A DNA stretch of 64,000 nt from Fluviibacter sp039805865. GTDB taxonomy: Bacteria > Pseudomonadota > Gammaproteobacteria > Burkholderiales > Rhodocyclaceae. The stretch is from assembly GCA_039805865.1 (NCBI GenBank), contig JBDLTI010000002.1, positions 41,797 to 105,796 on the forward strand, in the 5' to 3' direction. A program made the position numbers and the translations under genes. The notes under the pieces were generated by a model. It did no database searches and had not been told where the DNA came from. It was given only the letters and a program-made list of their open reading frames with translations. Positions 7,696 through 15,313 of this stretch are shown one piece after another (positions within the stretch are counted from its first letter, which is position 1; each line of letters opens with the position of its first letter).

Positions 7696-7987
7696 GAGAG
7701 CGAATTGTGCCCATAGGGTGATTGCTCAGCAAGCAATGAGGGTTCGTGCTAATCCCGACTAAAGCTGAAGCTTTTGTATCAATACAAAGCGATAATCGAT
7801 CAGCGTCATGACAGCTTCTCGCCAAAGCAGACTTTAAGGTAGCTATACGCAGTGGTCTGCTACCGACCCAAAGCCGCCATTGCCGCCACAACACATTGAA
7901 GCCCAAACGCTCTTTACTGTTAATGTCTTAGGCGACGCCAGCAGAAGCAGTAGACATTGAGTTGTTGTCGCCCAGAATCTGGCCTTG
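7696..7987. other. intergenic stretch without a credible gene
   Basis: About 290 bases separate DUF3820 from ccoG. I see short dyads (ATTGCT-N5-AGCAAT near 7,720; AAAGCT-GA-AGCTTT near 7,762) and one copy of a TTTGTATCAATACAAA palindrome (7,772-7,788), but no convincing coding frame. The minus-strand frame here has Arg/Ser-rich low-complexity composition typical of spurious frames. Confidence 0.5.
7772..7788. repeat. TTTGTATCAATACAAA palindrome, copy A
   Basis: TTTTGTAT-CA-ATACAAA; shorter on the right arm than copies at 10,951 and 11,056. The three copies are the only ones I found in the window. Confidence 0.6.
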
Positions 7988-9397
7988 TTAGGGCATCAAT
8001 AGCTTTGAGGGCTCGGAGACAGCGACGTTCGGATCTGCCACGTCGATGATGTCGAATGAGATTGGTTTTGCGCCGCTGCCTGAAGTGCCTGGATCGGCTC
8101 TGACAGCTGCTGTCTGCGTACCGATTTCGCCACCGATCACTGTAATTTGATCGCCACCAGTCAGGCGGATGCCGTCCAAGCCTGAAACCCTAATGTGAAA
8201 GGTTCGGGTCTGATCGCTTGTATTCATTATTTGTAGGCGATAAATATTTTCGATTGAGCCGTCGTCTACCTCGCGATAAAGCACATTGCGATCTTTCAGG
8301 ATATTGACCTTCAAGGGAACCCGTGTAGCTAGAGACCAAGCGGTGGCGGCAGTAAGAGTAACTAAGATTGCAGTGTAGATTAGTACTCGTGGCCGAGCAG
8401 CTCGACGCAAGATCTCCATTGGCGTATAGCGCTTGTTCACAGCGTTTTCTGTTGAATAACGAATCAGTCCGCGCGGGTAATTCATTTTGTCCATCACCTG
8501 GTCACAGGCATCGATACAGGCGGCACATCCAATGCATTCATTTTGCAGGCCATTACGGATATCAATCCCGGTGGGGCAGACCTGGACACAAATGCTGCAG
8601 TCAACACAATCGCCAAGGCCTTGAGTTTGCGGGTCACTCCCTTTAGAGCGTGCACCACGAGTTTCTCCTCGCACGCTATCGTAGGCAATAATTAGCGTAT
8701 CCGGGTCGAGCATTGCAAACTGAAATCGGGCGTAAGGACATATTTGCCGGCACATCTGTTCGCGCAAGAACCCAGCGTTGCCATAGGTGGCAACGGCGTA
8801 GAACACAACCCAAAATCCAGACCAAGCCCCGAGCGACAGGGTCAGCAGATCGTTAAACAGCTCACGTATCGGCATAAAGTAGCCGACGAAAGTGATCCCG
8901 GTCCAAAGCGAGAGAGCTATCCAGGATGCATGCTTGGCAATTTTGATTGCCAGCTTTCGTGCTGTCCACGGTGCTGCATCGAGTTTCATGCGATGAGATC
9001 GATCGCCCTCAATGACTTTCTCGAACCACATAAATATTTCCGTGTACACGGTTTGCGGACAGGCATATCCACACCAAATACGCCCCGCGACCGCAGTAAA
9101 CAAAAAAAGCGTTAGAGCCCCCAGAATCATTAAAAACACGAGGTAGATCGTGTCTTGCGGCCAAAGCACAAGATCGAATAGATAGAACTTACGTTTATCG
9201 AGATCAAACAATATGGCTTGTCGGCCATTCCAGGTTACCCAGCACAAACCGTAAAAGACCAGCTGAGTTAACCAAACGCATCCCCATCGCCAGCGTGTAT
9301 AGAACCCCTTAATTGAACGCGGATAGACCTTGGAGTCTGGATCGGAGATTGGGGTGATCTTGATGACTTCTCTATTTGAAGACGGCTTTGGCATCAT
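7988..9397 (-). CDS. ccoG: cytochrome c oxidase accessory protein CcoG (FixG/RdxA)
   Basis: A 469-residue inner-membrane iron-sulfur protein involved in copper delivery to cbb3-type oxidase; CcoG is reported to reduce Cu(II). Membrane segments lie at about 37-60, 83-105, 155-175, 186-205 and 338-358. A CGYAC motif sits at ~109-113, and two 4Fe-4S ferredoxin clusters at ~264-298 (CVDCSICVQVCPTG and CIGCAACIDAC). The C-terminal ~110 residues form the Ig-like FixG domain. No oxidase (ccoNOPQ) genes are nearby, so here it travels alone beside copper genes and divergent from nsrR, whose product probably controls it through the box at 9,442. Confidence 0.93.
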   Translation of the reverse strand: MMPKPSSNREVIKITPISDPDSKVYPRSIKGFYTRWRWGCVWLTQLVFYGLCWVTWNGRQAILFDLDKRKFYLFDLVLWPQDTIYLVFLMILGALTLFLFTAVAGRIWCGYACPQTVYTEIFMWFEKVIEGDRSHRMKLDAAPWTARKLAIKIAKHASWIALSLWTGITFVGYFMPIRELFNDLLTLSLGAWSGFWVVFYAVATYGNAGFLREQMCRQICPYARFQFAMLDPDTLIIAYDSVRGETRGARSKGSDPQTQGLGDCVDCSICVQVCPTGIDIRNGLQNECIGCAACIDACDQVMDKMNYPRGLIRYSTENAVNKRYTPMEILRRAARPRVLIYTAILVTLTAATAWSLATRVPLKVNILKDRNVLYREVDDGSIENIYRLQIMNTSDQTRTFHIRVSGLDGIRLTGGDQITVIGGEIGTQTAAVRADPGTSGSGAKPISFDIIDVADPNVAVSEPSKLLMP

Positions 9398-9441
9398 TTT
9401 GAGTATCGTCTATTGGGTCGGCCTGCGCCGTTCTCTGATGT

Positions 9442-9464
9442 AAGATGTATATAAAATACATCTT
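9442..9464. promoter_or_regulatory. NsrR operator between ccoG and nsrR
   Basis: A near-ideal 23-bp dyad: AAGATGTAT, N5, ATACATCTT, with both 9-nt arms perfectly complementary. It follows the known NsrR consensus (AAGATGYWTTT-N-AAAWRCATCTT type). It lies in the divergent ccoG/nsrR promoter region, 45 nt upstream of ccoG. Confidence 0.82.
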
Positions 9465-9488
9465 TATCCTAGCAGAGCCCCGCCCTAT

Positions 9489-9511
9489 AAGCAACATACA
9501 AAATATATCTT
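9489..9511. promoter_or_regulatory. second, weaker NsrR-like box over the nsrR start region
   Basis: Aligned with the strong box it agrees at 17 of 23 positions, with AAG at the left end and ATCTT at the right. It ends beside TATAAT (9,511-9,516), only a few nt before the nsrR ATG at 9,522, so it could serve autorepression. If TATAAT is the -10 box, the nsrR mRNA would be nearly leaderless. Confidence 0.45.
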
Positions 9512-9521
9512 ATAATCAGGC

Positions 9522-9977
9522 ATGCGCCTTACTACCTTTTCTGACTATAGCTTGCGCGTCCTGATGTATCTGGGCGCACAACCAGAACGCCTTGTAACGA
9601 TCAGCGAGATCGCTGCAGGGCATGGAATTTCTGAAAGCCACTTGATGAAAGTCGTGCATCACCTTGGTCAATGCGGTTTGATCGAAACAATTCGGGGCAA
9701 AGGCGGTGGCTTGCGCTTGGCAAGTGCACCGCAAGACATTGTGCTGGGTGATGTAATCCGCAATACCGAAAGTGATTTCACGCTCGTTGAATGCTTTGGC
9801 ACCAATGCAACCTGCCGCATTCAGGGGGCATGCCAATTAAATACCATACTCAGAGAAGCTTTAAATGCGATGTTTTTGGCACTGGATGGTTACACGCTTG
9901 CCGATCTATTGATGAATCCTCAAGGACTCATTCCGGCGAGTTCTTACCCAGAAACAGAAAGCCAGACAACAGCCTGA
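9522..9977 (+). CDS. nsrR: nitric oxide-sensing repressor NsrR (Rrf2 family)
   Basis: A 151-residue Rrf2-type regulator. The winged helix occupies the N-terminal half (RLTTFSDYSLRVLMYLG; ISESHLMKVVHHL). Three cysteines in CFGTNATCRIQGAC (about 91-104) bind the Fe-S cluster destroyed by NO; this spacing and the 'MRLTxFSDYxLRVLMYL' start are typical of NsrR rather than IscR. It faces ccoG, with a canonical NsrR box between them. The downstream DUF3079, small and PAS genes run in the same direction and may belong to its transcript. Confidence 0.92.
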   Translation: MRLTTFSDYSLRVLMYLGAQPERLVTISEIAAGHGISESHLMKVVHHLGQCGLIETIRGKGGGLRLASAPQDIVLGDVIRNTESDFTLVECFGTNATCRIQGACQLNTILREALNAMFLALDGYTLADLLMNPQGLIPASSYPETESQTTA

Positions 9978-10019
9978 CTTTCTGTCAGCCACAGCGTTAA
10001 GAACTGCTGAAATAGCTCA

Positions 10020-10226
10020 ATGGCCAAAAAAATTCCCCTGCACCCAAAGCATCCAGAACGCATTTGCTGGGGCTGCGACAAATACTGCTCAGTTGACGAC
10101 CTGCGATGTGGAAACGGTTCAGATCGGACTCAACATCCTATTGAGTTGCTGGGGGACGACTGGTACGAACATGGCGACTGGGGTATTGAGGATTCAACAA
10201 GTACCGACGCATCGAAAAAGAGCTAA
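10020..10226 (+). CDS. DUF3079 family small protein
   Basis: A 68-residue protein with the DUF3079 signature: KIPLHPKHPERICWGCDKYC, then DLRCGNGSDRTQHPIELLGDDW. Four cysteines (CWGC, CS, RC) suggest a metal or Fe-S site, though that is inference. In other proteobacteria DUF3079 genes also sit near nitric-oxide or denitrification genes, which fits the nsrR neighbourhood. It begins 43 nt after nsrR; no strong ribosome-binding site is visible. Confidence 0.8.
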   Translation: MAKKIPLHPKHPERICWGCDKYCSVDDLRCGNGSDRTQHPIELLGDDWYEHGDWGIEDSTSTDASKKS

Positions 10227-10231
10227 CTAAA

Positions 10232-10456
10232 ATGGATCTGGCGCTCTTGGTTAATCACACCTACTCAATCGAGCTCTGTTCTGGCGAGAAAAGAATATGG
10301 AGATATTTAGGGGAAGGTGCCGGAGGAAAAGTGTGGTGGTCTGATTGCACCACGGGCACTATCTTCAATGAAGACTCGATTCTCTATGCTTGGACGGTAA
10401 CCGACCATCTCAGAATTGATCTAACCCAAAACAAGGGTCCTCAAAATGTCGATTGA
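10232..10456 (+). CDS. small hypothetical protein
   Basis: A 74-residue soluble protein, unrecognised. It starts 6 nt after the DUF3079 stop and overlaps the next start by 11 nt, which suggests translational coupling in one operon. The sequence looks like a small beta-rich fold (YSIELCSGEKRIWRYLGE; GGKVWWSDCTTGTIFNEDS) with no membrane segment. The tight packing between two recognisable genes is the main support for it being real. Confidence 0.5.
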   Translation: MDLALLVNHTYSIELCSGEKRIWRYLGEGAGGKVWWSDCTTGTIFNEDSILYAWTVTDHLRIDLTQNKGPQNVD

Positions 10457-10808
10457 AATTAGTGAGCGTCTGTTGGACGACCTACCCGATGCACTGGTGG
10501 TGTCAGATCTTCGAGGTGTGATTCAGGTCTGGAACCGTCGTGCCGAGGTGATATTTGGTTTATCTAAAGATAGAGCGTTGGGGAGTAGTCTAGACATCAT
10601 CATTCCTGAACATCTCAGGAATGCCCATTGGGTAGGGTTTCATCGTGCCATTGAGGCAGGCGCTGTCAAACATGGAGACAGCGCTGTGCGTACCAAAGCT
10701 ATGCTCGGAGACGGATCGACAGCTTTGATGGATATAAGTTTTTCCTTAGCGCATAACGAGGGCGGTGAATTGATTGGCGTCATCGCCCTGGCTAGGCTTA
10801 CTTCTTGA
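10446..10808 (+). CDS. stand-alone PAS domain protein
   Basis: A 120-residue protein that is a single PAS domain from end to end: LLDDLPDALVVSDLRGVIQVWN at the start, AEVIFGLSKDRALG, then GSSLDIIIPEHLR and the terminal strands GSTALMDISFSLAHNEGGELIGVIALAR. PAS domains sense small molecules, redox or light through bound heme or flavin. The HLRNAHWVGFHRAIEAG stretch resembles heme-binding PAS proteins (FixL-like), so O2 or NO sensing is plausible in this nsrR/ccoG context. There is no output domain, so it must signal through a partner. It is the last gene of the nsrR run. Confidence 0.75.
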   Translation: MSIEISERLLDDLPDALVVSDLRGVIQVWNRRAEVIFGLSKDRALGSSLDIIIPEHLRNAHWVGFHRAIEAGAVKHGDSAVRTKAMLGDGSTALMDISFSLAHNEGGELIGVIALARLTS

Positions 10809-10950
10809 CTAAGTTGACCGGAAGTCTCTCTAATAGCTTTAGGGAGTGATCGTCAAGGTCGGCTTGTGGCCGGGAGCCGACTATCGGTCTGAGATGGCAT
10901 GATGTCCGCTTTGTCCGCCGAATAGCGGATTACCCGACATTCTCACTAGG

Positions 10951-10968
10951 TTTTGTATCAATACAAAA
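10951..10968. repeat. TTTTGTATCAATACAAAA palindrome, copy B
   Basis: Perfect 8-nt arms around CA. The flanks GG and GAT are shared with copy C, making 23-bp direct repeats. Confidence 0.75.
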
Positions 10969-11055
10969 GATCTGCCCGTTCCAACCATCTGTAAGACAAA
11001 CACCGGCGGCAAGCCTATCCTGCCATAGATAATTAAATCCGACTGTTTTGATGGG

Positions 11056-11073
11056 TTTTGTATCAATACAAAA
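11056..11073. repeat. TTTTGTATCAATACAAAA palindrome, copy C
   Basis: Identical to copy B. It lies 6 nt beyond the stop of the minus-strand start-less frame at 11,080. Confidence 0.75.
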
Positions 11074-11079
11074 GATTCT

Positions 11080-11373
11080 TCAGTCATCATCTTCCGGATC
11101 AGTGTTCTCGATTTCGTCTATGAGGTCTGCTGCTGCATCAGGACAGATTGATGACCAGTCTACATTCTCGTTAAAAAGGCTCAATAGATCTTCAGCTCGG
11201 CGAAAGTATTCCCATTGTTCAGGAATCGGAAGATCGCTATAAAAGCCTATGGTCGGATATGACCCTAAATCATGATCGTGCCATTGGACGCCAATCTCCC
11301 ACCCTTCCGGCGTGGGGCCAAGAATTGCCTTGATATACCTGATAGCCGATTGATTGCAGTGAATCTTTACAAA
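11080..11373 (-). pseudogene. start-less coding remnant directly after the DUF411 gene
   Basis: A frame of 97 codons opens right after the TAA of the DUF411 gene and in the same frame, but contains no ATG, GTG or TTG near its beginning. The translation looks like real protein: AIRYIKAILGPTPEGWEIGV, then WHDHDLGSYPTIGFY, LPIPEQWEYF and a very acidic tail. It is most likely the 3' part of a gene whose head was lost when the copper genes arrived. Stop-codon readthrough fusing it to the DUF411 protein is the less likely alternative. The family is not recognised. Confidence 0.5.
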
Positions 11374-11811
11374 TTAATGTTTTTTGAATATTTGCGATTT
11401 GCCGTTTGATAAAACCAAAAGTGAGTCATATGGCATGGGATTAGGTCCTTCCATCCCTGGTGAGCCTTGCACCATTCCCGGAACGGAAAGCCCAACGGCA
11501 GTCGGATTCTCTTTTAGAAGTTGCTTGATGTCATCCGCTGGTACATGCCCTTCAATCGTATATTTGCCGATTTTTGCTGTGTGGCAGGAGCCGTATCTAT
11601 GCGGCATTCCTAGCTTTTCGCGGAACTTCGAAGGATCGTCAACGAGATGTACTCGTACATTGAATCCGTTCTTGCGCATATGTGCATCCCAGTCCTTGCA
11701 GCAAGGACATGTAGCAGTTTCATAAACATCAACTACAGGAAGCGATTCGCTATATGCGGAGACGCTCAGCAGGCCAAACAACACAAGTGCAGTAAGTTTA
11801 GTTTTTTTCAC
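11374..11811 (-). CDS. periplasmic DUF411 metal-binding protein of the cop operon
   Basis: A DUF411 protein with a signal peptide (KKTKLTALVLFGLLSVSAYS). The metal-site motif is TATCPCCKDWDAHMRKNGF (about residues 33-51), followed by a conserved HRYGSCHTAKIGKYTIEGHVPADDIK and a PGMVQGSPGME-type tail. Relatives occur in copper and silver resistance loci and probably bind copper in the periplasm. I chose GTG at 11,811 because it starts the signal peptide and has AAAGG 8 nt upstream; a TTG 15 nt earlier would also be in frame. It follows copB closely in the copA-copB operon. Confidence 0.82.
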   Translation of the reverse strand: MKKTKLTALVLFGLLSVSAYSESLPVVDVYETATCPCCKDWDAHMRKNGFNVRVHLVDDPSKFREKLGMPHRYGSCHTAKIGKYTIEGHVPADDIKQLLKENPTAVGLSVPGMVQGSPGMEGPNPMPYDSLLVLSNGKSQIFKKH

Positions 11812-11822
11812 GGGATTGCCTT

Positions 11823-12668
11823 TCAATACCAGACACGGACACCTGCAAGAAAAGACGTTTGCTGGCTAGAAATGCCATCAAGGGAATTCATGGTTCTAGT
11901 TTGGCCGTAGGTGTTAATCCATTGAACCCCGATGTATGGTGCAAATTGCCTGGTTATTTCGTAACGCAGTCGTAGGCCCAGGCTCGAGGAATTAAGGCCG
12001 CTCCCATAGTAAGGATCTTCCTGTTTACCGTAGGCATAGACTTCAAAACGAGGCTGGGCGACGATCCGTTGAGTCAGATACATGTCGTAACTGCCTTCCA
12101 CGCGGGCTGATGTCCGACCCTGGGTAGATACATATCCTTCCGCATCAAGATGGAACCAATAGGGTGCTAAGCCTTGGAAACCGAAAGCCAGCCATGTGGT
12201 GTTGGGAACAAGCCCCATGTCCTGACGCACACCAAGCTGCGTGTCCCAGTAAGGTGTGATTGCGTGTGCCCAAAGCGCCTCGGTGCGGGTCTCATCGAAT
12301 ACGCCATTGGAATAATCACCTTCAGCTTTGATGGAGAGGCGATTGATATCTGATCCAAACCATGCCTGGCCTTCAAAGCCCGTATAGGGTGACTCTTTGG
12401 AAAACCCACGTTCCAGACGCTCAATCCAGATACGACCGAACTTCTGCTCATCTGCAAGTTTTAGTTCGCGCTCGCCTGGTAAAGCATAGGGGCCGCTATC
12501 AAGCGTAAATCCACCGGAATAGGCGTTAGGGTCTCGAGCATCAGCTGGTGCACTGCCGCCTTGCATAGACATTGTACTGTGATCCATGTCAGTGGAGGCA
12601 CCGAAGGCAAAGCTCGAAATCAAAGCGCCGACAGCAATGCCTATTGAAATCAGTTGGTATTTTTTCAT
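11823..12668 (-). CDS. copB: outer-membrane copper resistance protein CopB
   Basis: A 281-residue outer-membrane beta-barrel (CopB/PcoB). It has a signal peptide, a short His/Met segment (MDHSTMSMQGG), then the family pattern MDxxK/ERLE with IERLERGFS, a repeated W-amphipathic strand pattern and a C-terminal aromatic residue (GVRVWY) typical of barrel insertion. CopB works with the multicopper oxidase CopA in periplasmic copper sequestration or export. The ATG overlaps the copA stop (ATGA), so translation is coupled. The His/Met segment is short compared with Pseudomonas CopB. Confidence 0.9.
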   Translation of the reverse strand: MKKYQLISIGIAVGALISSFAFGASTDMDHSTMSMQGGSAPADARDPNAYSGGFTLDSGPYALPGERELKLADEQKFGRIWIERLERGFSKESPYTGFEGQAWFGSDINRLSIKAEGDYSNGVFDETRTEALWAHAITPYWDTQLGVRQDMGLVPNTTWLAFGFQGLAPYWFHLDAEGYVSTQGRTSARVEGSYDMYLTQRIVAQPRFEVYAYGKQEDPYYGSGLNSSSLGLRLRYEITRQFAPYIGVQWINTYGQTRTMNSLDGISSQQTSFLAGVRVWY

Positions 12669-14482
12669 GATACGACAACCTCACGGAACATGCCGCCATC
12701 CATGTGCATCGCCAAGTGGCAATGCCAAGCCCAACGCCCTAAAGCGTCCGCCGTTACGAGATAACTGATTCTTTGCGCTGGTTGAACAGCAATGGTGTGT
12801 TTTCTGACCTGGAATTGGCCATCTGGCGTTTCAAGTTCACTCCATAGGCCATGCATGTGCATCGGGTGGGTCATCATAGAGTCGTTATGGAGAATGACAC
12901 GAACGCGTTCACCATACTTCAGGCTGACAGGCGTACTGCCACCAAATGAAACGCCATCCATTGACCACATGTAACGCTCCATGTTTCCAGTGAGATGAAA
13001 CTCCAGTTCACGGGTTGGTAGTCGTTTATCGAGCGGCCCTCCGATAGTTTTCAGGTCTGCAAGTGTGAGTACCTTGCGACCGTTGCCTCTGAGTCCTACA
13101 CCTGGATCATCCAGGTTGGTTCTTGGCATATCGACGCGCATATCGGTCGAGACGCCATACTCGGTACGTGCATGCCTGACAGTGGTGGATGGCTTTGCCA
13201 GTGGGTTTGTATGATCAGCATGATTCATCCCGCCATGCATGGAATGATCCGTTTTCATGGATTCATGACCGGCATGCTCACTAGCGGTTGCTGGAGGAGC
13301 GCCATGGCCTTCGTGGCTCATTGAGCCCATCATGTCACCCATCGATAACCACTGGATTTTATCCACTTCCGGCACCGGGGCTTCTAATCCATTTTGGGTG
13401 GCCAGTGTGCCCCGTGCGTACCCGGTTCGGTCCATGGATTGGGCAAATACTGTGTATGCGTCGTTCTTGGGTGTAACTATTACATCATAGGTTTCACCGG
13501 GGCCAAACCTGAACTCGTCTACCGTAACGGGATGGACGTCAACGCCATCGGTTTGTACCACGGTGAGTTTCAGACCAGGTATGCGGACATCGTAAAAGGT
13601 GTTTCCTGCTCCATTGATAAAACGCAAACGAACACGTTCACCAGGGGTAAATAGCCCCGTCCAGTTACCGGCAGGAGTGGTGCCATTCATCAGATAGGTC
13701 AGGGTTTCAGCAGAAAGATCGGATAGATCGGTTGGGCTCATGCGCATCTCGTTCCACATGGCTCGCTTCTCATAGGCTGATTTCAGACCATCGTTAGCCA
13801 CATCACGGAAAAAGTCGATAACGGTTGGCTTGTTGTAGTTGTAATAGCCGCTCTCAGACTTTAACTTAGCGTAGATCCGCATTGGATCTTCATCAGTCCA
13901 GTCGGAAAGCTGCACCACATAATCGCGCTGGGCTTTAATCCGCTCGCCATTTCTGGGAACAACTTTAATCGCACCGTACATGCCGGTTTGCTCTTGCATT
14001 CCCGAATGGGAGTGATACCAATAGGTTCCAGTCTGTTCGAGTTTGAATTTGTAGGTGAATATCTCCCCGGGAGGGATGCCCCGGAAGCTGATGCCAGGAA
14101 CGCCATCCATCTGGAATGGGAGAATAATCCCGTGCCAATGTATGGAGGTGTCTTCTGAAAGATCGTTTTTGACATGAATCGTCACCTCATCGCCTTCCCG
14201 AAACTGGAGGGTAGGTGCTGGGATCATGCCGTTAATGACTGTCGCTATGCGTGGTGACCCGGTAAAATTGACCATGGCTTCTGATATGGTCAGATGAAAT
14301 TCGGTACCAGTAAGTACCGGAGCAATCCCAGTAGCAGTAACCTGATTTACAGTGCCGAACATGCCAGACATAGCACTCGCAAGCGGGGTTAGCGTTGCCA
14401 GAACCCCCCCTGAAACTAACCCCTGCACAAATCTGCGGCGGCTAATCAATTTTTTTGCTGAAAATGGCGCGGGTTGTCGCAT
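12665..14482 (-). CDS. copA: multicopper oxidase CopA (copper resistance system)
   Basis: A 605-residue periplasmic Cu(I) oxidase exported by the Tat system: SRRRFVQG twin-arginine signal at 14-21. The copper ligands are present: HWH at ~115-117, HSH at ~157-159, HPMHMHG at ~539-545 and HCHLAMHMDGGM at ~587-598. Between cupredoxin domains 2 and 3 lies a Met/His-rich loop (about 378-425, with MGDMMGSMSHEGHG and HSMHGGMNHADH) that binds extra copper. It is first gene of copA-copB-DUF411, divergent from copRS, with a CopR box in between. Confidence 0.95.
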   Translation of the reverse strand: MRQPAPFSAKKLISRRRFVQGLVSGGVLATLTPLASAMSGMFGTVNQVTATGIAPVLTGTEFHLTISEAMVNFTGSPRIATVINGMIPAPTLQFREGDEVTIHVKNDLSEDTSIHWHGIILPFQMDGVPGISFRGIPPGEIFTYKFKLEQTGTYWYHSHSGMQEQTGMYGAIKVVPRNGERIKAQRDYVVQLSDWTDEDPMRIYAKLKSESGYYNYNKPTVIDFFRDVANDGLKSAYEKRAMWNEMRMSPTDLSDLSAETLTYLMNGTTPAGNWTGLFTPGERVRLRFINGAGNTFYDVRIPGLKLTVVQTDGVDVHPVTVDEFRFGPGETYDVIVTPKNDAYTVFAQSMDRTGYARGTLATQNGLEAPVPEVDKIQWLSMGDMMGSMSHEGHGAPPATASEHAGHESMKTDHSMHGGMNHADHTNPLAKPSTTVRHARTEYGVSTDMRVDMPRTNLDDPGVGLRGNGRKVLTLADLKTIGGPLDKRLPTRELEFHLTGNMERYMWSMDGVSFGGSTPVSLKYGERVRVILHNDSMMTHPMHMHGLWSELETPDGQFQVRKHTIAVQPAQRISYLVTADALGRWAWHCHLAMHMDGGMFREVVVS

Positions 14483-14557
14483 AAAAATTGCCTCTAATAG
14501 ACTGAAATTATTTAGATCTCATTGTGCACGCACGATTCTGTCCTGATGCTGATGCTT

Positions 14558-14577
14558 AGATTACATCTTTGTAATCT
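14558..14577. promoter_or_regulatory. CopR box between copA and copR
   Basis: A perfect inverted repeat AGATTACA-TCTT-TGTAATCT in the divergent copA/copRS space. The right half recurs at 16,693-16,700 before the next copper operon. The pattern (TKACA-N4-TGTMAT type) is that of CopR/CusR operators, so I take it as the activator site for copper induction of both directions. Confidence 0.75.
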
Positions 14578-14629
14578 TGGCCTGAGGTGCTTTAGCCGTG
14601 GCAAACTACAAAAAAATTAGGGGTTTAGC

Positions 14630-15313
14630 GTGAAAATTCTGATTGTCGAAGATGAACTTAAAACTGGCGACTATCTACGGCAGGGGTTAACCGAGGCCGG
14701 GTTTACAGTTGACCTAACCAGAGATGGCGCTGATGGCTTGCATCAGGCAATCAGTGAAGACTACGACCTTATAATTCTGGATGTCATGCTACCCAAGCTG
14801 AATGGCTGGCAAGTTCTGGAAATGCTACGCAAGGCAGACAAAGAGACGCCCGTACTATTCCTTACGGCGCGTGACGAGGTGGGGGACCGTGTCAAAGGTC
14901 TTGAGCTAGGTGCGGACGATTACCTAGTCAAACCATTCGCATTCTCTGAGTTGCTGGCTAGAATCCGGACGATCCTTCGTAGAGGCAAATCCAATTCTGA
15001 AGTTACTTACCTACAGATTTCAGATCTGGAACTGGATATGCTGCGCAGGCGTGCACAGCGCGGTGGTCAAAAAATAGAGTTAACAGCAAAGGAATTTTCT
15101 TTGCTGGAACTTCTTATGCGGCGTAAGGGGGAAGTGTTGTCTAGATCCCTTATTGCGTCTCAGGTATGGGATATGAACTTCGACAGCGATACTAATGTGA
15201 TCGAAGTCGCCATGAGACGTTTGCGTAACAAGGTTGATGATCCATTTCCGACCAAACTCATCAAGACTGTTCGTGGAATGGGTTATGTGCTTGAAGAGCC
15301 CGTCTCAGCATGA
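14630..15313 (+). CDS. copR: copper-responsive response regulator CopR (OmpR family)
   Basis: A 227-residue two-component regulator. The receiver domain (1-~115) has the acidic pocket EDE, the phospho-acceptor Asp51 in LIILDVMLP and Lys101 in LVKPF. The winged-helix DNA-binding domain follows (~130-222; LTAKEFSLLELLMRRKGEVLSR, VIEVAMRRLRNKVD). The ILIVEDELKTGDYLRQGLTEAGF start is typical for CopR/CusR/SilR. The start is GTG with AGGGG upstream. The stop overlaps the copS ATG by 4 nt. It should bind the two CopR boxes described here. Confidence 0.93.
   Translation: MKILIVEDELKTGDYLRQGLTEAGFTVDLTRDGADGLHQAISEDYDLIILDVMLPKLNGWQVLEMLRKADKETPVLFLTARDEVGDRVKGLELGADDYLVKPFAFSELLARIRTILRRGKSNSEVTYLQISDLELDMLRRRAQRGGQKIELTAKEFSLLELLMRRKGEVLSRSLIASQVWDMNFDSDTNVIEVAMRRLRNKVDDPFPTKLIKTVRGMGYVLEEPVSA

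Larger units (their letters stand above)
10809..11079. other. non-coding stretch with two long repeat copies and a TATCCTGCCA site
   Basis: There is no credible gene here. The stretch has a dyad TCCGCT...AGCGGA (about 10,908-10,932), two direct copies of a 23-bp repeat starting GGTTTTGTATCAATA (10,949 and 11,054, 105 bp apart), and CTATCCTGCCATAG (11,014-11,027). The last equals the VirD2 T-border cleavage core (TATCCTG/CCA). It could be a second candidate oriT or a regulatory region. Confidence 0.4.

Noticed and set aside
7685..7906. 73-codon minus-strand frame between DUF3820 and ccoG
   Set aside because: Composition rich in Arg, Ser and Cys, no ribosome-binding site and a palindrome inside; looks like a chance frame.
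10881..11090. 69-codon minus-strand frame with a repeated SFVLIQN peptide
   Set aside because: The repeated peptide comes from the two 23-bp DNA repeats, not from a protein family.
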